Shown here in pieces: positions 14,978-22,988 of a stretch of DNA of 46,800 bases. A model generated the notes under the pieces. The model did not search any database, had not been told where the DNA came from, and saw only the letters and a list, made by a program, of their open reading frames with translations. The DNA is taken from assembly GCA_964604675.1 (NCBI GenBank), contig CAZSAT010000049.1, positions 1 through 46,800 on the forward strand, written 5' to 3'. Position 1 is the first letter of the stretch. Every line of letters begins with the position of its first letter. Position numbers and translations under genes: made by a program. This stretch comes from CAZSAT01 sp964604675. GTDB taxonomy: Bacteria; Myxococcota_A; UBA796; CAJQPC01.

Positions 14978-16612
14978 ATGCTTCTGCTCGCCTTCTCCTG
15001 CTACAGCCCCGGTGGCGACACCCCCGACCGCCAGCCGGCGGACACGGCGCGCGACAGCCAGCCGGCCGACAGCGCCGACAGCGCCGACAGCGCCGACAGC
15101 GGCCCCGGGCACACCGGCGACACCACCGACACCCACACCGAGACGGGCGTGGCCGAAGGCATCCAGCTGGTGTCGACGGACGACGCCGGGCTGGCGAACA
15201 TCGGCCTGCAGGTCCGCAGCTACACCATCAACCGTGGCTACACGACCAACGACGGCGAGCTGCCGAAGTTCCACCTCGTGGCCGAGGAAGGCGCGTTCGC
15301 GGACGGGGCCAGCCATCCGCTCCTGGTGTGGCTGCACGGCGGCGTGATCGGCATCGCCGGCGACGAGGAGGAGGGCACCTTCTGCACCTGGACGCCGCCG
15401 AAGACCTTCGAGGGCGGCGGCATCCCGGCCCTGGTCGACAACGCGATCTACAACCACGACCACATCTTCGCGATGGCGGCGGAGCGCGGCTGGGCGGTGA
15501 TGGTGCCGGAGAGCACCTGGTGCGACCTCTGGCAGGGCCGCGGCGCCGAAGACCCCGTGGCCGACGACCACATGAGCCTGTTCCACATCGAGCAGATCCT
15601 CGATGGCCTGGAGGCGGGAGAGACCGAGCTGGAGACGGACCCGAGCCAGGTGTTCGCCTGGGGGACCAGCATCGGCGGGCTCGGCGTGCTGCCGGTCTCC
15701 TGGGGCTCGCGCGGCGACGGCGCGCGCTTCGCCGGCGTGGTGAGCGACAGCGGGCCGGTGTGGATGACCGACTGGGTCGACAACCCCACCTACACCGACA
15801 TCCTCGCCCACATCCTGGGCGATGCCCCCTACGACGACAAGGAGCAGCCCACCGACACCTGGGACACCTGGGCCCGGGTCGACGCCCCCCTGCTGATGGG
15901 GGAGCTGGGCTACCGCGTGCCGGTGTTCCACACCTACAACACCTACGACGGCTTGACCCCCGTCTCCCATGGCGACGCGATGAAGTCGGCGCTGGTCGAC
16001 CACTATGGCACCAGCGACCGCTGGTTCAGCTACGACCTGCTCCACCACGCCCCCGGCAACGACAACCACACCCAGACCCAGAACGACCGACCGCCGATGA
16101 GCTACACGAGCGCGGCCGCGGTGGAGTTCCTGGCCGGCCGATCCGTGTCGATCTACGAAGCGGAGGCCACCTGCGACCCGGGCTTCTGCAACCTGGTCAA
16201 CGAGTCCGATGACGAGGGGTACGCCACCTACTCCCAGGGCGTGGCCACAGCCCGCGACGAGAGCCAGGGGCCCGGCAGCCTGTACCGCGGCCTGGTGCCG
16301 CCCACGATCCCGCGCGGCGTCGCGGTCGACCTGATGCTCGTGATCACCGGCGACGACTTCACCACCCACCCGGAGTCCTCCGCGGTGCTGGACATCGACC
16401 TGCGGGTGGACGGCAAGCCCATCTGGAGCCGGGCGCTCTTGGTGGGCGACCTGGCCTGGGAGGCCGACGCCGACGTGGACCAGGTGTTGGCCCACCACGC
16501 GGCCACCACCATCAGCACCGTGCTCCCCGCCGGCGACATCCAGCTGGCGCTCGAGGGCCACGGCCGGGGCAGCCTCTGGTTCGACGCGGTCTGGGTGCTG
16601 ACGACCGACTGA
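14978..16612 (+). CDS. Putative lipoprotein esterase/peptidase (alpha/beta hydrolase)
   Basis: 544 aa. MLLLAFSC gives lipobox Cys8; GTG at 14975 is an alternative start. An Asp/Ser/Thr linker includes a four-fold AlaAspSer repeat. The hydrolase domain (about residues 60-395) has WLHGGV (His120-Gly-Gly, oxyanion hole) and the nucleophile elbow GTSIGG (Ser231). Candidate triad partners are the Asp of NTYDGLTP and a His of LLHHAPGNDNHT. The C-terminal 130 residues form a beta-rich domain with a Cys pair (ATCDPGFCN), perhaps for carbohydrate or surface binding. It converges on the PHP-type gene ending at 16632. The substrate is unknown. Confidence 0.7.
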   Translation: MLLLAFSCYSPGGDTPDRQPADTARDSQPADSADSADSADSGPGHTGDTTDTHTETGVAEGIQLVSTDDAGLANIGLQVRSYTINRGYTTNDGELPKFHLVAEEGAFADGASHPLLVWLHGGVIGIAGDEEEGTFCTWTPPKTFEGGGIPALVDNAIYNHDHIFAMAAERGWAVMVPESTWCDLWQGRGAEDPVADDHMSLFHIEQILDGLEAGETELETDPSQVFAWGTSIGGLGVLPVSWGSRGDGARFAGVVSDSGPVWMTDWVDNPTYTDILAHILGDAPYDDKEQPTDTWDTWARVDAPLLMGELGYRVPVFHTYNTYDGLTPVSHGDAMKSALVDHYGTSDRWFSYDLLHHAPGNDNHTQTQNDRPPMSYTSAAAVEFLAGRSVSIYEAEATCDPGFCNLVNESDDEGYATYSQGVATARDESQGPGSLYRGLVPPTIPRGVAVDLMLVITGDDFTTHPESSAVLDIDLRVDGKPIWSRALLVGDLAWEADADVDQVLAHHAATTISTVLPAGDIQLALEGHGRGSLWFDAVWVLTTD

Positions 16613-16631
16613 GTCCCTGGAGGGGACCCGC

Positions 16632-18161
16632 TCAGCGCCGCCGACGGCGCGCGAGGACGAGGAGCGGCAGCAGCCCCGACAGCGCGAATCCGCCGGCGCC
16701 GGAGCAGGCACAATCCGGCTCCGGCCGCACGACCGGGTCGCCTTCCACCACCGGCGGCACGTAGGTGCCATCGCTGCGGTAGGTCGGCGCGGCCGAGTCC
16801 CGCTCTCGCTCGCCGATCCGATCGACGAGGTCGGGGGCGTGGCCGGTCTCGGGCCAGCTGTCGACGCCACCGCCGGTGTCCACCACGGCGCCGTCGTCGG
16901 AGCCGCAGCCCTCGCCCAGCGAAGGCTCGCCTTCGACGACGTCGACGTAGCTCACGCTGGTCCAGATGCGCTCCTCCCAGGTGTCGTTGCCGTCGTCGCA
17001 GCCCTCGTCGCCGTACCAGGTCTCGCCGTCGATGAGCACCCGCACGTACATCCACTCGGGCAGCGACACCGCCGTGAGGCGCCAGTCGTCGCCCGAGTCG
17101 GTCATGTCGGAGACCACGTTGGGCATCACCAGCTGCACGCGGCTCACGTGCTGACGGTCGGCCTCCGGCACCCGGACACGGACGACGAACGACGACCCCT
17201 CCGCCAGCGCCAGATCCTCGCCGTGACCCGCGACGCGTTCCCCGCCGGCGCAGTAGTCCACGCTGACCGGCAAGAGCGGACCGCTGCTCGCCATGGTGGA
17301 GCGCCCGGACAGCGCGTCGAAGAGCGACGTGCGCGTGAAGGGCAGCGACTCGTCGATCACCGCGATGGTGATGCCGCCGCCGAACTTCTCCTCCTGCGGA
17401 GCGCACACGCTGCCGGGCCGGGTGCGGTGGTTGTCGGTGCCCGCATGCACCCCGAGCCGCACCAGGTCGGCGTCGTAGGCCGCGTGCATGGTGCCTTCTT
17501 CGACCGTGGACGAGAAGATGGGGTCGTAGGTGTCGCTGCTGTTGAAGCTCGATCCGTGGGACGAGTACGCCTCGGCGGTGGGCTGCCAGGTGGCGTGCTG
17601 GCAGCTCCAGTCGGTGACCATCGGGGTGGACGCGGCGGGGTGGTGGGGCACGAACAGCAGGGGCCCCCAGTCAGCCGAGAGCTCGGTGGCGCGTTCCCAC
17701 ACCGCGTCGCAGTCCTCGACGGCGGTGGCTTCGCCGTTGTGCTGCAAGGCTTCGACCGTGAGCCCCTCCAGCTGCCGGTCCGTGCCGAAGAACAGCACGT
17801 TCTTGTGTCCGAGCGGGCTGCCCTCGGCGGTCCACATCAGCTCCGCACCGGGCACCGTGACGAACTCCTGGTCGGGCCGGTTCCACGCACGGACCAGGCC
17901 GTGCAGGTGCTCCCACTGCTGGGTGGTGGGCGCGCCCGCGCCGTTGACGTGGTCGGTGACGGCGAAGAAGTCCAGTCCGTTGTCGCGGGCGGTCTGCGGG
18001 AGGTCGACGATCGCGCCACAGCCCCCGTCATCCGTGCAGGGCAGCCCGTAGTCGCTGGACTGGCCGTCGAAGGAGTAGCCCGTGTGCACGTGCAGGTCGC
18101 CTGCGTAGAAGCGCTGCCCCTCGAAGCTCTCGGCTGCGAACGCCCACCCCAGCAGGATCAC
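16632..18161 (-). CDS. Surface PHP/DUF3604-like metallophosphoesterase-type protein with MYXO-CTERM-like tail
   Basis: 509 aa. I chose GTG at 18161 because it overlaps the upstream TGA as GTGA and yields a mature-type signal MILLGWAFAAESF; an ATG at 18176 is the alternative. A PHP-type metal site is spread over GDLHVHT (21-27), FAVTDHVN, FVPHHPA and HAGTDNH. The C-terminus has a Pro/Glu/Asp linker, Cys484-Ala-Cys, a hydrophobic helix and five Arg. That fits MYXO-CTERM cell-surface sorting and would place the enzyme on the outer surface. It is translationally coupled to the deacetylase-like lipoprotein. It is a distant paralogue of the protein at 10285, with the same domain and tail. Confidence 0.82.
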   Translation of the reverse strand: MILLGWAFAAESFEGQRFYAGDLHVHTGYSFDGQSSDYGLPCTDDGGCGAIVDLPQTARDNGLDFFAVTDHVNGAGAPTTQQWEHLHGLVRAWNRPDQEFVTVPGAELMWTAEGSPLGHKNVLFFGTDRQLEGLTVEALQHNGEATAVEDCDAVWERATELSADWGPLLFVPHHPAASTPMVTDWSCQHATWQPTAEAYSSHGSSFNSSDTYDPIFSSTVEEGTMHAAYDADLVRLGVHAGTDNHRTRPGSVCAPQEEKFGGGITIAVIDESLPFTRTSLFDALSGRSTMASSGPLLPVSVDYCAGGERVAGHGEDLALAEGSSFVVRVRVPEADRQHVSRVQLVMPNVVSDMTDSGDDWRLTAVSLPEWMYVRVLIDGETWYGDEGCDDGNDTWEERIWTSVSYVDVVEGEPSLGEGCGSDDGAVVDTGGGVDSWPETGHAPDLVDRIGERERDSAAPTYRSDGTYVPPVVEGDPVVRPEPDCACSGAGGFALSGLLPLLVLARRRRR

Positions 18162-19384
18162 TGGGCGGACTCCCATGCGAGGTAGGCCTCGTACTGCTCG
18201 GTGAGCGTGGCCCACGCGAGCGTGCCGGCCTCGACCTGCGGGTCGACCACCTCGGCCAGGAAGGGCTCCAGCTCCCGCTCCCAGTCGAACTCCTTCGGGT
18301 GCAGCGTGAAGTGCACGACGTTTACCTTGTCGGGATCGCGTCCAGCCACGGCAGCTTCGATCTGCTGCCGAACCGCATCGAGCTGGTAGGCGTTGCCATC
18401 CGGGCCCATGCCCTTCGAGGCCTGCTTGCTGGCTACCACATCCACTGGACCCTCCGGGAGGAACACGATCTGTCCCTTCGGATCATGGGCGACGAACCTG
18501 TCGATGTTCGTGCCATCGCAGCCGCCGGACGGCCGCCAGGGGTGCGACGAGAGCATGCGCTCGTCGGTGCTCTGGGTGGCGGGGTTCTTGTAGTCGCCGT
18601 TCACCCGCAGGCCCGCATCGTAGGCCGCGTCGAGCAGCTGCTCGTAGAGGTTGCCCCCGCTCCAGTAGAGCGCCTCCCCGCCCCCAGCCGCCGCGATCTT
18701 GTCGACCTGCTCCTTCATCACGGCGGTCCAGGTGGCCTGGGTCTGTTGGTCCCAGCTCCCGAGGTGCGCGTCTTCGTGGAAGTGCAGCCCGATCTCGTGG
18801 CCCTTGGCCAACGCGTTCGAGAAGAGCTTGGAGCCCGTGGACTCGACCATGTCGGTGAAGGGCGACTGGGTGCCGAGCACGGCCTTGCCGCCATGGCGCT
18901 CGACCACCGCGAGCAGCCCCTCGAGATCGCTCTCGTAGGACTCGAAGACGAAGGGCTCGTTGTAGTCCTGGCTGCTGTTGCGCGGTCCGGGGGCTCGGGC
19001 GGGCGGTGCGCCGGCCGCGTCGCGGGGAGGCCGCGCACCGGTGGCACCCTGCGGCGGAGGGGGGCGGTCGGCCTTGCTCCGCGGGGCCTTGGAGCCCCGG
19101 TTCATGGCGCCGAGGTGCGGGGGGGCGGCCCTGCGCTTGGTGGCCTGGCCTTCGATGGCCTGGCCTTCCGTGGCACCGCCGCCGGGGACCAGGTCGCTCA
19201 CCTCGGCGCCGAAGGGTTCGATGTGCACGCCGATCGTGAAGAGCACCTTGGCGCTGGCCTGCTGCTTACCCTTGGCGACCGTGCCGACCGCTTCCTGGGC
19301 GCTGGAGGCGGCCTCGCCGGAGCATGCAGCGGCGCACAGGATGGGGAACGCGACGGCCAACCATCGACAACTGAGCATCTTCAC
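18158..19384 (-). CDS. Lipoprotein with polysaccharide-deacetylase-like (NodB-fold) domain
   Basis: 408 aa. GTG at 19384 is preceded by GGAGGT with good spacing and gives a conventional lipoprotein signal (Lys2, Arg7, Cys21). Residues about 50-135 form a low-complexity Pro/Arg/Ala linker. The domain that follows has SYESDLEGLLAVVERHGGKAV, GHEIGLHFHEDAH and NVVHFTLHPKEFDWE. These resemble the His-containing metal motif and C-terminal helix of polysaccharide deacetylase-like proteins, although the classical TFDD motif is not evident. It may therefore be a divergent deacetylase or a non-catalytic relative. The GTGA overlap with the downstream PHP-type gene indicates a shared operon. Confidence 0.65.
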   Translation of the reverse strand: MKMLSCRWLAVAFPILCAAACSGEAASSAQEAVGTVAKGKQQASAKVLFTIGVHIEPFGAEVSDLVPGGGATEGQAIEGQATKRRAAPPHLGAMNRGSKAPRSKADRPPPPQGATGARPPRDAAGAPPARAPGPRNSSQDYNEPFVFESYESDLEGLLAVVERHGGKAVLGTQSPFTDMVESTGSKLFSNALAKGHEIGLHFHEDAHLGSWDQQTQATWTAVMKEQVDKIAAAGGGEALYWSGGNLYEQLLDAAYDAGLRVNGDYKNPATQSTDERMLSSHPWRPSGGCDGTNIDRFVAHDPKGQIVFLPEGPVDVVASKQASKGMGPDGNAYQLDAVRQQIEAAVAGRDPDKVNVVHFTLHPKEFDWERELEPFLAEVVDPQVEAGTLAWATLTEQYEAYLAWESAQ

Positions 19385-19443
19385 CGCCAGACCTCCGGAC
19401 GGCAGAGCTTGGCACGCCGCGCCGGACGGGTCCACCTGCTGTG

Positions 19444-20847
19444 TCAGTCGGCGGTGGTGCAGCTGGACTCGGGCGCATCGAGCCGCGCCCGGAGCACCTC
19501 GCCCAGCGCCTGCGGCTCCAACAGGTCGCTCTCGTAGGGGATGTGCAGATCGCAGGCGAGCGGCCAAGGCGTGTCGAGCTCGGAGACGGTGACGAGCTGC
19601 TGCTCGGTGGCGCCCTCCAGCCAGGCGCCGGAGCCCCCCGTGCTCGCCGTGTCCAGCGGCAGCTCCACCCGACGGACGAGCCCGGGGCGGGGGCACACCT
19701 CGGTGACGTCGTCGTTGCAACCCGAGTCGGTGAGCAGGAAGCTGCCGTCGCTGAGCAGGTCGGCGTCGCGCACGAACCCCAGCGGGCTGTCCCCGCTCAG
19801 CACCGCGTCGAACAGGTAGGTTGGGCCGTCGGCGCCCATGCGCGCCACGCCGACGGAGCCGAGGTTGTCGGCGTCGCCGGAGAACCCTTCGTCCTCCCAG
19901 GTGCTGCCGGCGCCGTTGGAGTGCGCGTAGATCAGGAACTCGCCCGCCTCGGTGGTGACGAGGTCGGGGTTGTGCGGCGCGTTGAGCCAGGTGCCGTCTT
20001 CGGGGGGGTGCTCCCACTCGAGAGCCCAGCCATCGCCTTCGGGCACCCAGTGCGTCGTCTTGCCGCGGCCCACCGCGCCGCCGAACTCCGGGCTGGTGCC
20101 CTTGTGGTTGACCAGCACGCCGGTGGCGGTGACGTCGAGGTCGTTGGTGTGCTCGAAGCGCGACCAGCCCTCGGTGGAGGCGTCGTCCAGGAGCTCGGTG
20201 ACCTGCGCGCAGGTGCTTCCGGGTTCGAACGACAGCTTCATCGCGCGGGGCCGGCTGGAGGTGTCGGCGAGCCAGAGCTCGACGAGGCTCTCGGTGTCGG
20301 TCACGAGCTCGATGTCGTGCACCCCCGTGATCACGCAGCTCCGCCAATCGGCGGCTGGCACGTCGTCGGGCGGGGTGCACGGGTCGGCCGAGCAGGTGCC
20401 CGGAAAGCCCGAGAGGTCGATCGCGTTGAGGCTCCAGACCACCTCGGGCCCGGCCTCGGTGAGCCGGTAGCGCTCGATCATCGAGCCGTGCTGGGCCACC
20501 TCGTGCCCATCCTTCGAGAGGCGCTCGACCCGGTGGAAGGTGAGGGTGAGCAGGTCGTCGCCCGCTTCGCTCCGCTGGTGCTCGACCCCGTAGGCCACGC
20601 AGATCATGGGATCGGCGCAGAGGGCGGGACGCACCGTGGGCAGATCGACCGTGTAGAGCAGGTCGCCCGTGTCGGGGCGCACGTAGAGGATCTGGTTGTC
20701 GGCGCCGTCGACCACCACCAGGACTTCCGGGAGCGCCGGGGAGTCGGTGTCGGTGGGGAGCTGGGTGTCGGGCGCGGCCGTGTGGCCGGCGGAGGTGTCG
20801 AGCGGCGGCGCGCTGCGGGTGCAGCCGAGGATCAGGAGGGTGAGCAC
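19444..20847 (-). CDS. Putative beta-propeller lipoprotein
   Basis: 467 aa. GTG at 20847 is the most upstream start in its frame, and MLTLLILGC gives a lipobox Cys at residue 9. An Asp/Thr/Pro linker is followed by repeated blocks that read like propeller blades: VLVVVDGADNQILYV, DIELVTDTESLVELW, WSRFEHTNDLDVTA, NAPHNPDLVTTEAGEFLIYAH and FVRDADLLSDGSFLLTDSG. The His-Asp/Asn positions recall arylsulfotransferase-like propellers, but I see no decisive catalytic motif. Cys pairs suggest extracytoplasmic disulfides. TACGTT lies 6 nt before the GTG, suggesting a leaderless transcript. The product lies upstream of the deacetylase-like gene on the same strand, with a 59 nt gap. Confidence 0.6.
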   Translation of the reverse strand: MLTLLILGCTRSAPPLDTSAGHTAAPDTQLPTDTDSPALPEVLVVVDGADNQILYVRPDTGDLLYTVDLPTVRPALCADPMICVAYGVEHQRSEAGDDLLTLTFHRVERLSKDGHEVAQHGSMIERYRLTEAGPEVVWSLNAIDLSGFPGTCSADPCTPPDDVPAADWRSCVITGVHDIELVTDTESLVELWLADTSSRPRAMKLSFEPGSTCAQVTELLDDASTEGWSRFEHTNDLDVTATGVLVNHKGTSPEFGGAVGRGKTTHWVPEGDGWALEWEHPPEDGTWLNAPHNPDLVTTEAGEFLIYAHSNGAGSTWEDEGFSGDADNLGSVGVARMGADGPTYLFDAVLSGDSPLGFVRDADLLSDGSFLLTDSGCNDDVTEVCPRPGLVRRVELPLDTASTGGSGAWLEGATEQQLVTVSELDTPWPLACDLHIPYESDLLEPQALGEVLRARLDAPESSCTTAD

Positions 20848-20853
20848 CGCGGG

Positions 20854-20859
20854 AACGTA
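20854..20859 (-). promoter_or_regulatory. TACGTT -10-like element directly before the 20847 start
   Basis: On the minus strand TACGTT ends 6 nt before the GTG start. No clear -35 or Shine-Dalgarno sequence is visible. Confidence 0.4.
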
Positions 20860-20889
20860 ACCTCGGGGAGCGAGGGCCCGTGCCCCGGT

Positions 20890-21729
20890 TCAGGCGCGGG
20901 AGAGCGGCTCCAGCACGTAGCGGGCCCAGGCGCGGGCCACCCACCCGTCGACCTCGGCCAGCAGCCGACCGCGGGCCGGACAGCCCTGGCGCGGAAGCGA
21001 CCAGGGGGCCGCGCCCAGGCCCGAGAGAGCCGAGGGGCGCAGGTGCAGCACGCCGTCGGAGAGGGCGAAGCTGCCTGCCCGCCAGGGGGCCGTGCGGTCC
21101 TCCGGGTCCACCGAGAGCCGCTCCACGAGCTGGATGAAGACGTCCTTGCGGCACGACGCCAGGGCTTGCTGCAGAGCCAGGACCGAGGCCTCCACGTCCC
21201 GCAGCGCGGCGGCGGCTCGGGCGGGCTCGCGCCGCTGGAGGCACAGCTCCAGGGCCACGGCCCGCAGGTTCCAGCCCACCGTCAGGCCGGTGACGAAGCC
21301 CTCGATCAGGATCCCGGCCGTGCTCAGGGTGGCGAGGGGCCCCACGCCGACCAGGGCGCGGACCCGCGCCAGCACCGCCTCGGACTCGGCCAGCCGAGGC
21401 TCATGGCGGCGCTCGCGCACCCAGGAGAGCACGTGGAAGGCCACGACATCCTGGCTCGCCCGCTTCGAGGCCTGCAGGGGGAGGTGGGGGGCGCCGAGCG
21501 GGACGAGCACGGGGCCCGACGGGCCCGGGACGGCCACGGCAAGGGGCTCGGGGCTGCTGGCGACCCAGGCCTGGACCGGCGCCCACACCTCGGCGAGCCA
21601 CGGGCGGATCACCCGTTGGTGCTCGCGCAGGAGCGTCTCCACGCGTTGGCGCTCCGGGCCGGCGAGGGCGGCGGGCAGCTGACACGGGGTGACGTGCATC
21701 CGGTCGAGCAGGCTGGCGAGGTCGTGCAC
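20890..21729 (-). CDS. Uncharacterised cytoplasmic protein
   Basis: 279 aa from GTG 21729, five bases after the upstream stop; ATG at 21699 is an alternative. There is no signal peptide. The middle part is helical and moderately hydrophobic (VGPLATLSTAGILIEGFVTGL, about residues 138-158), and could be a buried helix or one membrane segment. Heptad-like Leu/Ala runs follow (ALRDVEASVLALQQAL). I recognise no domain. It is the last gene of the run that starts with the AgmX-type protein at 26453, so a role linked to that envelope system is possible. Confidence 0.6.
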   Translation of the reverse strand: MHDLASLLDRMHVTPCQLPAALAGPERQRVETLLREHQRVIRPWLAEVWAPVQAWVASSPEPLAVAVPGPSGPVLVPLGAPHLPLQASKRASQDVVAFHVLSWVRERRHEPRLAESEAVLARVRALVGVGPLATLSTAGILIEGFVTGLTVGWNLRAVALELCLQRREPARAAAALRDVEASVLALQQALASCRKDVFIQLVERLSVDPEDRTAPWRAGSFALSDGVLHLRPSALSGLGAAPWSLPRQGCPARGRLLAEVDGWVARAWARYVLEPLSRA

Positions 21730-21734
21730 GGCGC

Positions 21735-22988
21735 CTACGCGGGGTGGTGCAGCCGGCAGATCCGGCTGTGCTCGTCCCAGTCCGCCCAGGCGTTCACCTC
21801 GACCGCATCACCGCCACCGCCTTCCGGGTGCTGCAGCGCCCTGGCGAGGTGCTTCTCCGACGGGCGGCAGATGCGCTTGCCGACCACCAGGATCTCCGGC
21901 GCGAGCTCGTCCAGGTCGTCGATGAGTCCCTTCCAGGAGCGCAGCCCGCTCGAGGGGTCGAAGCCGGGGAAGGCGTGGAAGTCGGTCACGCCCACGGCCA
22001 GCCGGAAGGCCTGGTCGCCCGCGTACAGGTCGAGCACCGCGACCCGCCGCTCGCCGAGCTCCCGGGCGCGGCGGTCCCGCTCGAAGCGTCCACCGCGCCG
22101 CGGCGGCTTGATGCGCTTCACGCCCACCTCGCCCGGCACCGCCAGCGAGAACGGCGGCAGCTCCACGCGGGCCTGGTGCGCGCTCTCGTTGTCGCCCGTG
22201 GTCCACAGGGACTCCGCCGCGACCAGGAGCTGGGAGCCGTCGAGCCCCAGCACGCACAGCGGCGGAGGAGGCGTGCGCAGGGCCGCGCGGTGCAGCACGC
22301 TGGCCCCTACGTGCGCGTGGCGAAGCCGCTCCGCCACCACGTCGAGGTCGTCGCGGTGCTTGCTCCGACCCACCACCCGCGGCGAGCGGGACAGGGCGTG
22401 GAGCCGAGCGCTGGCCAGATCGGTCTGCAGAGCGTCGGCCAACAGGGGCCCACGCTCGGCTTCCCCGAGGCCATCGATCACCAGGATCCAGCCCGTGGGC
22501 GCCGGCCGCGACGGTGCCGACGTCACCAGCGGCGTGGGCGCGGTGGGATGCGCCCTCAGCTCGCCGACCACGGACTCGATCCGCGCGAGGACCGGCTCGG
22601 GGTGCGGGCTGCAGCGCCCCTCCTCCACCAGGGCTGCGAGCCGATCCCAGCCGTTCTCGACCTTGGGGGCCGGGCGAGGCTGCGCTGCGGCGGCGAAGCT
22701 CACGGGGCGTTCGGGGCGCGGAGCTGCGGGCGCCGGGCCCGGCTCGATGACCTCGCCCGCAAGCGGCGCGGCCTTCTTCACCGTGGGCGCGGGCGCTTCC
22801 AGGGTGCGCTGGAGCTTCTTCAACGCACCCCGGTTTCCGCCCCCGGCCAGGGCCTTCCGGACGAGGTCGTCGAGGTCGTCCGGCAGCGCGCTGTCGCTGG
22901 CGACCTCGGGCAAGCTCGTGGTGCAGTACATGCAGCGCCTCAGGTGCGGCGGGTTGGCGCGGCTGCACGTGGGGCAGAGAGCGGGCAC
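21735..22988 (-). CDS. Zinc-ribbon protein of unknown function
   Basis: 417 aa. GTG at 22988 follows the upstream TGA immediately, with GGAGG 6 nt before it. The N-terminus CPTC...CMYC (C5, C8, C19, C22) is a zinc-ribbon/DZANK-like knuckle. Residues 60-130 are a Pro/Ala/Lys linker. The C-terminal region has a Rossmann-like pattern (GWILVIDGLGEAERGPLLADAL; LCVLGLDGSQLLVAA) and ends with a Trp/His-rich tail. I do not recognise the family. It is coupled to the DUF5916 gene upstream and to an unknown gene downstream. Confidence 0.6.
   Translation of the reverse strand: MPALCPTCSRANPPHLRRCMYCTTSLPEVASDSALPDDLDDLVRKALAGGGNRGALKKLQRTLEAPAPTVKKAAPLAGEVIEPGPAPAAPRPERPVSFAAAAQPRPAPKVENGWDRLAALVEEGRCSPHPEPVLARIESVVGELRAHPTAPTPLVTSAPSRPAPTGWILVIDGLGEAERGPLLADALQTDLASARLHALSRSPRVVGRSKHRDDLDVVAERLRHAHVGASVLHRAALRTPPPPLCVLGLDGSQLLVAAESLWTTGDNESAHQARVELPPFSLAVPGEVGVKRIKPPRRGGRFERDRRARELGERRVAVLDLYAGDQAFRLAVGVTDFHAFPGFDPSSGLRSWKGLIDDLDELAPEILVVGKRICRPSEKHLARALQHPEGGGGDAVEVNAWADWDEHSRICRLHHPA

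Noticed and set aside
16613..16627. GTCCC/GGGAC hairpin between convergent genes as a bidirectional terminator
   Set aside because: A 5-bp stem without T-runs is too weak to claim in DNA of this GC content.
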